A stretch of DNA of 14,711 bases from Gammaproteobacteria bacterium (GTDB taxonomy: Bacteria > Pseudomonadota > Gammaproteobacteria > J113), in contig RFJX01000260.1 in assembly GCA_003694425.1 (NCBI GenBank), positions 1 to 14,711 of the forward strand, read 5' to 3'. Within the stretch, counting starts at the first letter, position 1, and each line of letters starts with the position of its first letter. The notes beneath the pieces are model-generated. The model saw nothing but the letters and a program-made list of their open reading frames with translations. It made no database searches and was not told the DNA's origin. Position numbers and translations under genes: made by a program. This document shows, one piece after another, positions 8,851 to 14,711 of the stretch.

Positions 8851-9573
8851 ATGTCGCGCTATCTCTTCCCCCTCCTTCTTTCCATGGCCTTTCCCGCCCA
8901 GGCCGGCTGGCGCGACCTGCTGGGGGACTTCATGGGCGACGGGCAGGCGCAGGAGGTGGCCGGCGCCGCGCTCTCGGGCGAGGAGGTCACGCAGGGGTTG
9001 CGCGAGGCCCTGGCGACCGGCGCCAAACGGGCGGTGCGCAGTCTCGGCAGGCCGGGAGGCTTCCTCGACAACCCGAAGGTCCGCATCCCCCTGCCGGGGA
9101 AACTGGGGATGATCGGGGATGCCCTGTCCAGGATAGGGCAGGGGGAGAAGGTGGATGCCTTCATCGCCAGCATGAATCACGCCGCCGAGCAGGCGGTGCC
9201 GAAGGCCACGGACATCTTCATCGACGCCATCTCGAAGATGAGCTTCGAGGACGCGCGCCGGATCCTGGAAGGCCCGGACGACGCCGCCACCCGTTATCTG
9301 CAGCGCAGCGCCAGTGCCGATCTGGAGCGGGAGATGCTGCCGCTGGTTTCGGACGCCACCAGCGCGGTGGGGGTCACCCGCCGCTACAAGGAACTGCTGG
9401 CGGCGGCCGGGCCGGTGGCGCGTCTGGCCGGGGACAGCCTGGATCTGGACCGCTATGTCACCGGCAAGGCGCTGGAGGGACTGTTCCTGGTCCTGGCCGA
9501 GGAGGAGGCAAGGATCCGCCACGACCCGGTTGCACGCAGCAGCGAACTGCTGCGCAAGGTCTTCGGCGACTGA
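8851..9573 (+). CDS. DUF4197 domain envelope protein
   Basis: A 240-residue protein with a clear signal peptide (MSRYLFPLLLSMAFPAQA, cleavage before GWRD), so it is probably periplasmic. The mature part matches the DUF4197 pattern. The pieces are EVTQGLREALATGAKRAV, then FLDNPKVRIPLPGKLGMIGD, FIASMNHAAEQAVPKATDIF, AISKMSFEDARRILEGPDDA and ATRYLQRSASADL. Near the end it has YVTGKALEGLFLVLAEEEARIR. The family is widespread in proteobacteria and has no established biochemical role; the fold is largely helical. The ATG follows GGGAG, about 7 bases upstream. It is the first gene of a three-gene plus-strand operon, 15 bp ahead of the mechanosensitive channel gene, which hints at envelope stress or osmotic physiology. 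Confidence 0.9.
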   Translation: MSRYLFPLLLSMAFPAQAGWRDLLGDFMGDGQAQEVAGAALSGEEVTQGLREALATGAKRAVRSLGRPGGFLDNPKVRIPLPGKLGMIGDALSRIGQGEKVDAFIASMNHAAEQAVPKATDIFIDAISKMSFEDARRILEGPDDAATRYLQRSASADLEREMLPLVSDATSAVGVTRRYKELLAAAGPVARLAGDSLDLDRYVTGKALEGLFLVLAEEEARIRHDPVARSSELLRKVFGD

Positions 9574-9588
9574 GGGAGGGGGGCGGCG

Positions 9589-10422
9589 ATGCCGGAGGAG
9601 ATCGACACCCTGCAGTCGGTGATGGACCAGGTCACCGCCTTCTTCATCGCCTACGGCTTCCAGATCCTGGGCGCCGTCATCATCCTGCTGGTCGGCTTCA
9701 GGCTGGCCGGCTGGGCCGGCAATGCGGTACTGGCGCTGTGCCAGCGACGGGAGCTGGACATCACGCTGGCGAAGTTCTTCGCCGGGGTGACACGCCTCAC
9801 GGTGCTGGTGTTCGTGGTGATCATCGCCATGGGCAAGTTCGGGATCAGCATCGCCCCCTTCATCGCCGCCCTGGGCGCGGTCGCCTTCGGCAGCTCCCTG
9901 GCCCTGCAGGGCCCGCTCTCGAACTACGGCGCGGGGCTGGGCATCATCCTCACCCGGCCCTTCGCCGTGGGAGACACCCTGCGGGTGCGCGGGGTCACCG
10001 GAGTGGTCGAGGAGATCCGCCTCGGTGCCACCTTTCTGCGCACCGAGGACGGCGAGACCATCATCGTACCCAACGGCAAGATCGCCGGCGAGGTCCTCAC
10101 CAACTCCTATCACCACACGGTGGTGGAGCAGACCCTCGGGATCGCATACGACGCCGATCCCGGTCGCGCCATCGACCTGGTCGAGGGGGTGCTGGCGGAA
10201 CATCCCGGGGTGACTGCGGAGCCGGCGCCGCAGGTCGGGATCCACGACTTCGGCGACTCGGCGATCCTTCTGGGGCTGCGCTACTGGGCCCCCACCGAGC
10301 GCTATCATCAGACCCGCTACGCGGTGAACCGGGAGATCCATCAGGCCCTGAAGGAGGAGGGGATCACCATCCCCTGTCCGCAGCGTGAGGTGCGCCTGCT
10401 CGGCGGGGAGACGCCTCCCTGA
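9589..10422 (+). CDS. mscS: Small-conductance mechanosensitive channel, MscS family
   Basis: A 277-residue inner-membrane channel, close to the size of E. coli MscS (286). Three membrane segments are visible: about 18-41, 60-82 and the pore helix 90-115. The pore region (VAFGSSLALQGPLSNYGAGL) and the following LTRPFAVGD match the TM3 pore and hinge of MscS. The beta domain follows, with VEEIRLGATFLRTEDGETII and VPNGKIAGEVLTNSY, then the alpha/beta vestibule. It opens under membrane tension to release solutes on osmotic downshock. That suits a cell which accumulates glucosylglycerate from the neighbouring genes. The ATG follows a GGGAGGGGGG ribosome site. The stop codon TGA overlaps the proposed CTG start of the next gene. 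Confidence 0.94.
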   Translation: MPEEIDTLQSVMDQVTAFFIAYGFQILGAVIILLVGFRLAGWAGNAVLALCQRRELDITLAKFFAGVTRLTVLVFVVIIAMGKFGISIAPFIAALGAVAFGSSLALQGPLSNYGAGLGIILTRPFAVGDTLRVRGVTGVVEEIRLGATFLRTEDGETIIVPNGKIAGEVLTNSYHHTVVEQTLGIAYDADPGRAIDLVEGVLAEHPGVTAEPAPQVGIHDFGDSAILLGLRYWAPTERYHQTRYAVNREIHQALKEEGITIPCPQREVRLLGGETPP

Positions 10423-11504
10423 TCCCGCGATTTCTCCGCCGCGGGACCGGTACTCCCGGGCTGCTGGCCGGCACGCTGCTGGCACTGGTGGCCGGCACTC
10501 CGGCATTCGCCGGGTCGGAGTGCCCCGAGGCGACTCCCGCCACCTTCAGGCCCGGTACCTTCTCCATCATCTTCGAAAACGATCTGTTCGCCGATCGCGA
10601 CGAGAACTACACCAACGGGCTGCAGCTCGGCTGGGTCTCCGGCGACCTGAGCGCCTACCGCGACGACCCTCGCCTGCCGGACTGGAGCCGCCCGCTGATC
10701 GAACACCTGCCCTTCATCCACGACTGTGGCCTGCAGCGCAGCGTGGCGCTGGCGCTGGGCCAGAAGATCTTCACTCCCCGGGACATCTCCCGGCGTGACC
10801 TGATCCGGGACGACAGGCCCTACGCCGGCTGGCTCTACGGCAGCGCCGCCTTCCACAACAAGAACATCGACCGGCTGGACACGGTGGAGCTGCAGCTCGG
10901 GGTGGTGGGGCCGGCGGCACTGGGCGAGCAGGCGCAGAACACGGTCCACCGCCTGCGCGGGATCCCCACCGCCAGGGGCTGGTCGAACCAGCTGCACAAC
11001 GAGCCGGGGCTGATGCTGATCTACGAACACAAGCGCAGGCTGCTGCGCGGCGAGACGGGATCGGGCTGGGGGATGGACGTGATCGGGCACTTCGGCGCCG
11101 CCCTGGGCAACGTCCATACCTATCTCAGCAGCGGGATGGAGGCCCGCGTCGGCTGGAACATCCCGGCCGATTTCGGCACCTCGCTGATCCGTCCGGGCGG
11201 CGAGAACAGCGCCCCGGTGGACAGCAACGCCCCGCGCTACCGGGCCCGCCAGCGTGCCGGCTTCCACGCCTTCGCCGCGGTCATGGGGCGGGCGGTGCTG
11301 CGCGACATCTTCCTCGACGGGAATACCATCGGAGACTCCCATTCGGTGGACCGGCGCAGCGTGGTCGGGGACCTGGTCACCGGTTTCGGCCTCACCTGGC
11401 GGGGAGTCAAGCTGACCTATGCCCGGGTCTTCCGCACCCGGGAATTCGATGGCCAGGAACATGGCCACCGGTTCGGTTCACTGAGTCTGTCGTTCTCCCT
11501 CTAG
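10419..11504 (+). CDS. LpxR-family outer-membrane lipid A 3'-O-deacylase (DUF2219), probable CTG start
   Basis: A 361-residue outer-membrane barrel protein of the LpxR family, which removes the 3'-linked acyloxyacyl group of lipid A. Near the N-terminus is FENDLFADRDENYTNGLQLGW, carrying the conserved Asn-Asp (54-55). Further on, GWSNQLHNEPGLML supplies the conserved His and Glu. Both agree with the calcium-dependent active site of Salmonella LpxR. The first ATG/GTG/TTG in frame is a GTG at 10488, which would cut off the signal peptide. Starting at CTG 10419 gives MIPRFLRRGTGTPGLLAGTL, then LALVAGTPAFA, a complete signal peptide. This CTG overlaps the mscS TGA as CTGA and has GGGGAG about 8 bases upstream. 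If the CTG is wrong, the fallback is 10488-11504. Catalytic activity in this species is inferred. Confidence 0.85.
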   Translation: MIPRFLRRGTGTPGLLAGTLLALVAGTPAFAGSECPEATPATFRPGTFSIIFENDLFADRDENYTNGLQLGWVSGDLSAYRDDPRLPDWSRPLIEHLPFIHDCGLQRSVALALGQKIFTPRDISRRDLIRDDRPYAGWLYGSAAFHNKNIDRLDTVELQLGVVGPAALGEQAQNTVHRLRGIPTARGWSNQLHNEPGLMLIYEHKRRLLRGETGSGWGMDVIGHFGAALGNVHTYLSSGMEARVGWNIPADFGTSLIRPGGENSAPVDSNAPRYRARQRAGFHAFAAVMGRAVLRDIFLDGNTIGDSHSVDRRSVVGDLVTGFGLTWRGVKLTYARVFRTREFDGQEHGHRFGSLSLSFSL

Positions 11505-11521
11505 TCGGGAAGCAAAGCCCT

Positions 11522-12328
11522 TCAATCGAGGGCGTCGGGGTGGAACAGCTGCTCCCCGTGCAGGCGGTACTCGGCGATGATGCGCTGCCCCTCCGGGCCG
11601 GTGAGGAAGTCGATGTAGGCCCTGGCAAGATCGACCTGGACATCGGGATAGCGCTGTGGGTTGACCATCATCACGTGGTAGGGGTTGTACAGCAGCGGAT
11701 CGCCCTCGAACGCGATCTCCAGGTCCAGTCGGTCCTTCATCGCCAGCCAGGTCCCGCGGTCGGTCAGGGTATAGCCCTGCTTCTCGCTGGCGATCTGCAG
11801 CGTCGCGCCCATGCCCTGACCCACGGAGAGGTACCAGCGGCCGGAAGGGTTGATACCGATCTGCCTCCACAGGGCGATCTCCTTCTTGTTGGTCCCAGAA
11901 TCGTCGCCCCGGGAGATGAAGGCGTTGCGCACCGCCGCCAGCCGCTTGAGCGCGGCGGCGGCCGATTTCTGCTGCCTGAGGCGGGCCGGATCGGACTTCG
12001 GTCCGACGATGACGAAGTCGTTGTGCATCACCGGCCGGCGGTCGACGAAGGCCCCCTCCGCGAGGTAGCGCTCCTCGGCCTCGGGGGCATGGACCAGCAC
12101 CACATCGACATCCCCGTTCGCCCCCAGCCGCAGGGCCTTGCCGGTGCCCACCGCGATCACGTCCACATGACAGCCGCACTGCTTCTCGAATACCGGGTTG
12201 AGCCGATCGAGCAGCCCGGAGTTCAGGGTGCTGGTGGTGGTCGCCAGCCGCAGCCGCGGCACCGGCTCTCCCGCCTGGACCGCCACACCGATGACCAGCG
12301 ACGTGATCAGTACGAAGATTCGTTTCAT
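11522..12328 (-). CDS. tupA: TupA-type periplasmic tungstate/molybdate-binding protein
   Basis: A 268-residue solute-binding protein with signal peptide (MKRIFVLITSLVIGVAVQAG). The oxyanion-binding TTTST is at 30-34 (LATTTSTLNSGLL). Other TupA landmarks are VGTGKALRLGANGDVDVVLV and HAPEAEE, HNDFVIVGPKSDPARL, and SRGDDSGTNKKEIALWRQ (139-156). TupA proteins bind tungstate very tightly, and some bind molybdate, for delivery to a TupBC ABC transporter. The family usually has His after SGT; here it is Asn147. No permease or ATPase gene adjoins: an outer-membrane porin gene lies upstream and a convergent gene downstream. The ATG has GGGAG 8 bases upstream. The reading of specificity as tungstate rather than another oxyanion is family-based inference. 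Confidence 0.88.
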   Translation of the reverse strand: MKRIFVLITSLVIGVAVQAGEPVPRLRLATTTSTLNSGLLDRLNPVFEKQCGCHVDVIAVGTGKALRLGANGDVDVVLVHAPEAEERYLAEGAFVDRRPVMHNDFVIVGPKSDPARLRQQKSAAAALKRLAAVRNAFISRGDDSGTNKKEIALWRQIGINPSGRWYLSVGQGMGATLQIASEKQGYTLTDRGTWLAMKDRLDLEIAFEGDPLLYNPYHVMMVNPQRYPDVQVDLARAYIDFLTGPEGQRIIAEYRLHGEQLFHPDALD

Positions 12329-12352
12329 TGCAGATTCTCCCGTCTGGTTGAA

Positions 12353-12391
12353 CAGCTATCGGCCATCAGCTTTCAGCATTCGGCAATCGGT
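12353..12391. repeat. Degenerate 7-bp tandem repeats in the tupA-porin gap
   Basis: The 106-bp gap between the porin and tupA genes (12329-12434) contains a run of heptamers. The first unit is partial (CAGC), followed by TATCGGC, CATCAGC, TTTCAGC, ATTCGGC and AATCGGT. The shared pattern is WWTCRGC on the plus strand, or GCYGAWW on the minus strand; CATCAGC departs from it at its first base. It lies upstream of the tupA ribosome site, in the leader or promoter side. Similar short heptamer runs are scattered through many proteobacterial genomes without known function. Confidence 0.7.
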
Positions 12392-12407
12392 CAATTCAGA
12401 TTTTACA

Positions 12408-12433
12408 GGTCGGCCAGGGTGTCTATACCGACC
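12408..12433 (-). terminator. Weak hairpin after the porin gene
   Basis: Just past the porin stop codon, the minus strand reads GGTCGG (12428-12433), 14 bases, then CCGACC (12408-12413). The stem is only six pairs, the loop is long, and the following bases (TGTAAAATCTG) are not a proper T-tract. It may be a poor terminator or an RNA-stabilising structure, or nothing. Confidence 0.3.
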
Positions 12434-12434
12434 G

Positions 12435-13784
12435 CTAAAACTCCACCTGCGCGCGCAGCGACAGCACCCCGGGCTCGTCCCCGTCGTGGCTGCCACCCTG
12501 CACATCCAGCATCTGTACGTAGTTCGCCATGAAGCGCAGGTTGGGGACAGGGTACCAGTTCACCCCCGCGGTGAAATTCCGTTCCTCGCCACCGGCGATG
12601 TCCTCGTCGCTGAGGTCGATACCACTGTAGCGCAGGCCGATTTCCCAGGCCCCCCAGCCGCCATCGCCGACAGACGCCTTCGGCGTGACGGCGGCGAACC
12701 TGCCTTGGCGGTAATGGCGCGACTCGCCGGTCAGGAACCAGCTCCCCTCCAGGTACCAGCCATCGAAGTAGGGATCGCGCCTTCCGGGCTGTGCACGATC
12801 GACGGCCACGCCCATGTACTCACCCTGCAGGTTGAAAGGTCCGTGGACCCAGGAGACCTCGGCGCCGAAACGCAGCAGCGAATCGGCATCGAAGTCGCCG
12901 GTATCGACCAGTTGCACCCCCGCACCGTGGGCCTCCGGCCGGGTACGGAAGCGCAGGGTCGAGCCGCTGCCGGTGTCGCGCCAGGAGGCCGAAAGACCCA
13001 GATGCAGCAGGTTGCCGTCGCTGTACAAGGGCAGGAAGGTGGCGCGCCCGGAAACTGCGTAACCCTCTTGTGCGGTGGCGACGGCCGGCTTGCCGACCCC
13101 CTCACCGAAGAGCCCGACGGCGGCGCTCCAGCGCAGGCCGGCACCGCTCCATCCCAGTCCGATGGCGCGCCCGGGGCTGAAGGCCTCGGGCAGGGCCCGC
13201 TCGATGAAGGTGACGTATTTGGAGCTGGTCTGGTCATCCAGCGACCAGGGCTCCTTGAAGTGGCCCATCTTCACGGAGCCGAGCGGCAGAGCGGTGTAAC
13301 CGATCCAGGCATCCTTGATCCCGGCCCGGCCGGTATTGACGAAATCGTATTGCAACTTGTAGTCCCAGACCCGCCACAGGGTCCCGCTGGCGAACAACCG
13401 CGCACGCCGGATTTCGCTGCCGCCGCCCATTTTCGCCACGTCGCTGTCGAAGGCGTCGTAGTCGGCCTGGACGCGGCCGCCGATGCGGGTCCTGAAGGCG
13501 CCATCGGGGCTGCGGAACTCCAGCCGGCCCCGCTGATCGATGGTGGTCATGGAGGGTTCCGCGGCCCGGTTGTCGGGCTTCTTCGTTGCCACCTGCCGCA
13601 GAGGCTGATGTGCCAGTCGAGCCTCGATCGCCGCGCGCATGGTCCGGTAGGCCTCGTCACTCAGGGTCCCGTTGTCGTGCAGCAGCCGCGTCAGGACCAG
13701 CAGCGGGTCTTCCGTTGCCGGCGCCGCGGCTGCCAGGATGCAGAGGGGGAAGAGAGCAGCGAGGCGGGATGAAATATGCAACAT
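12435..13784 (-). CDS. Porin O/P-family anion-selective outer-membrane porin
   Basis: A 449-residue outer-membrane barrel. The signal peptide is MLHISSRLAALFPLCILAAA, with probable cleavage near PATEDP. A short helical N-terminal part (LTRLLHDNGTLSDEAYRTMR) precedes the barrel, as in OprP/OprO relatives. Barrel landmarks are GRLEFRSPDGAFRTRIGGRV, RRARLFASGTLWRVWDYKLQ, FVNTGRAGIKDAWIGY and GHFKEPWSLDDQTSSKYVTF, then ERALPEAFSPGRAIG. The last residue is Phe (LSLRAQVEF), the usual barrel assembly signal. The ATG at 13784 has AAGGA about 8 bases upstream and starts the signal peptide; a start at 13832 would add 16 unneeded residues. It lies between a TupA-type gene and a divergent oxyanion-type regulator. 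This suggests entry of tungstate, molybdate or phosphate; the family alone only implies an anion channel. Confidence 0.9.
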   Translation of the reverse strand: MLHISSRLAALFPLCILAAAAPATEDPLLVLTRLLHDNGTLSDEAYRTMRAAIEARLAHQPLRQVATKKPDNRAAEPSMTTIDQRGRLEFRSPDGAFRTRIGGRVQADYDAFDSDVAKMGGGSEIRRARLFASGTLWRVWDYKLQYDFVNTGRAGIKDAWIGYTALPLGSVKMGHFKEPWSLDDQTSSKYVTFIERALPEAFSPGRAIGLGWSGAGLRWSAAVGLFGEGVGKPAVATAQEGYAVSGRATFLPLYSDGNLLHLGLSASWRDTGSGSTLRFRTRPEAHGAGVQLVDTGDFDADSLLRFGAEVSWVHGPFNLQGEYMGVAVDRAQPGRRDPYFDGWYLEGSWFLTGESRHYRQGRFAAVTPKASVGDGGWGAWEIGLRYSGIDLSDEDIAGGEERNFTAGVNWYPVPNLRFMANYVQMLDVQGGSHDGDEPGVLSLRAQVEF

Positions 13785-13862
13785 TGTTCTTATCCTTCTT
13801 GGCTGGAATCGATAGTGTAGCCAAGCTATCATGGTTCAGTTCCAGCTAAAATATGAACTAAT
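13785..13862. promoter_or_regulatory. AT-rich divergent control region with overlapping inverted repeats
   Basis: This 78-bp spacer separates the porin and regulator start codons and is far richer in A+T than its surroundings. It holds several overlapping dyads: GCTGGAA (13802-13808) with TTCCAGC (13840-13846); GATAG (13811-13815) with CTATC (13826-13830); TAGC (13818-13821) with GCTA (13825-13828); and GTTCA (13834-13838) with TGAAC (13854-13858). TAAAAT at 13847-13852 is a good -10 for the regulator, without a clear -35. ATCGATAG and CTATCAT are loosely like the ends of ModE boxes. It is the probable operator for the divergent regulator. Confidence 0.55.
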
Positions 13863-14711
13863 ATGCCGAAAAGAGTCCGCCTTGGCCTGGATTGGCAATT
13901 TGACGGGATCGGCGGGGGAGGGCGGGATGCGCTGCCGCGTCTGCTTGCCGCCATCGAGGAGAGCGGCACCTTGCGCGAGGCGGCTCAGCGCTGCGGTGTC
14001 TCCTACCGTCACGGCTGGGGCCTGCTGGAGCAGGCGCAGGCCCGGTTCGGCCAGCCGGTGGTCCACCTGAGCAGGGGCCGTGGCAGTCGGCTGACCCCCC
14101 TGGGAGAGCTGCTGTTGCGTCACTACCGGCAGGTGGAAGGCCGGTTGCATCCACAGCTGCAGGAGCTGGAACACCGGCTGGAGGCCGAACTGGAGGGTCT
14201 GCTGGCAGGGAGTGACCGTGAGGGGATCCGCATCGTCGCCAGTCACGACATGGGGTTGCTGGCCTTGCGGGACCTGCTGTCCGGTGAAGTTGCCGGGATC
14301 CGGCTTGAACTGAGCTTTCGGGGCAGCCTGGAGAGCCTGCTGGCCTGGCGGCGGGGTGAAGCGGAGCTGGCGGGATTCCACCTGCCCATCGGGGGCCTCG
14401 GGCGCGGGCTCATCCCCGATTACCGATCGCTGCTCGATCCGCAGACCGACTGCCTGTTGTCGCTGGCGCGGCGGGAACAGGGGCTGATGGTGATGCCCGG
14501 CAATCCGTTGGCCATCGGCGGGCTGGCCGATCTCTCCCGGCCGGGGTTGCGCTTCATCAATCGTCAGCCCGGCTCAGGCAGCCGCCTGCTGCTGGATCGC
14601 CTGCTGCGGGAGGCCGGTCTATCGGGCGGGCGGATCTGTGGTTACGACAATGTCGAGTTCACCCATCTGGCGGTGGCCGCCCATGTGGCCGGCGGCGGCG
14701 CGGATGCCGGC
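13863..14711 (+). CDS. ModE-type HTH regulator with TupA/ModA-like (PBP_like) ligand domain, C-terminus cut off
   Basis: At least 283 residues, open to the window edge. Residues 22-95 form a ModE/LysR-like winged helix: LLAAIEESGTLREAAQRCGV, then SYRHGWGLLEQ, and later SRLTPLGELLLRHYRQ. After a charged helix (about 95-115), residues 120-283 form a periplasmic-binding-protein-like sensor of the PBP_like family. Landmarks are GIRIVASHDMGL, LAGFHLPIG, FINRQPGSGSRLLLDRLLRE and FTHLAVAAHVAGGGADAG. Such proteins resemble ModA/TupA without a signal peptide and are thought to sense molybdate- or tungstate-like ligands in the cytoplasm. An in-frame stop at 13854 forces the start at 13863 or later. No ribosome site precedes the ATG. 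Divergence from the porin gene and closeness to tupA suggest that it controls both. Confidence 0.88.
   Translation, partial: MPKRVRLGLDWQFDGIGGGGRDALPRLLAAIEESGTLREAAQRCGVSYRHGWGLLEQAQARFGQPVVHLSRGRGSRLTPLGELLLRHYRQVEGRLHPQLQELEHRLEAELEGLLAGSDREGIRIVASHDMGLLALRDLLSGEVAGIRLELSFRGSLESLLAWRRGEAELAGFHLPIGGLGRGLIPDYRSLLDPQTDCLLSLARREQGLMVMPGNPLAIGGLADLSRPGLRFINRQPGSGSRLLLDRLLREAGLSGGRICGYDNVEFTHLAVAAHVAGGGADAG

Noticed and set aside
8785..10506. Long minus-strand open frame opposite the DUF4197 and mscS genes
   Set aside because: Low-complexity translation rich in Gln, Gly, Asp and Arg, crossing two well-supported genes; a mirror of their codon use.
10341..11468. Minus-strand open frame opposite the LpxR-family gene
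   Set aside because: No recognisable domain, and the plus-strand frame has clear family motifs.
11540..13772. Plus-strand open frames (11540-12532 and 12198-13772) opposite tupA and the porin gene
   Set aside because: They lie antisense to genes with signal peptides and family motifs and show no domain of their own.
13831..14070. Short plus-strand frame starting at ATG 13831
   Set aside because: It is out of frame with the regulator, whose ModE-like and binding-protein-like motifs start from 13863.

Overview
The window is high-GC DNA packed with genes on both strands. It comes from a denitrifying, probably salt-tolerant Gram-negative bacterium. Signal peptides, two predicted outer-membrane barrels, a cytochrome cd1 nitrite reductase and a glucosylglycerate pathway all point to a gammaproteobacterium of the Chromatiales/Ectothiorhodospiraceae type. 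That placement is inferred from gene content only. I see no tRNA, rRNA, CRISPR array, insertion sequence or phage gene.

Left part (1-4833, all minus strand): a respiratory nitrite reduction locus read leftwards as nirS (cytochrome cd1 nitrite reductase), nirC (cytochrome c), nirF (heme d1 biosynthesis) and a nirD-type siroheme decarboxylase cut by the window edge. nirS has a clear FNR/DNR-type box at 3513-3526 with a -10-like element at the expected distance. A strong hairpin with a T-rich tail lies between nirS and nirC and looks like an attenuator. Upstream of the nirS promoter, on the same strand, lie a CbiX-type sirohydrochlorin chelatase gene and a cation diffusion facilitator gene that overlap by ATGA. 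Siroheme is the precursor of heme d1, so the chelatase fits this neighbourhood.

Middle part (4876-8788): three genes for the osmolyte glucosylglycerate. A HAD phosphatase and a glucosyl-3-phosphoglycerate synthase read leftwards and would make it. A GH13_18 phosphorylase reads rightwards and probably breaks it down. The phosphorylase and synthase genes converge and overlap tail to tail by 31 bp.

Right-middle part (8851-11504, plus strand): an operon of a DUF4197 envelope protein, an MscS-type mechanosensitive channel and an LpxR-family outer-membrane lipid A deacylase. The last gene has no ATG, GTG or TTG that preserves its signal peptide. It most likely starts at a CTG that overlaps the mscS stop codon.

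Right part (11522-14711): a possible oxyanion module. It has a TupA-type tungstate/molybdate-binding protein and a porin O/P-family outer-membrane channel, both on the minus strand. Diverging from the porin is a regulator with a ModE-like DNA-binding domain and a TupA/ModA-like sensor domain, cut by the right edge. The 78-bp divergent spacer is AT-rich and full of inverted repeats. The tupA leader carries degenerate 7-bp tandem repeats. No tupB/tupC permease genes are in view. This trio is the best candidate here for an uncharacterised system.
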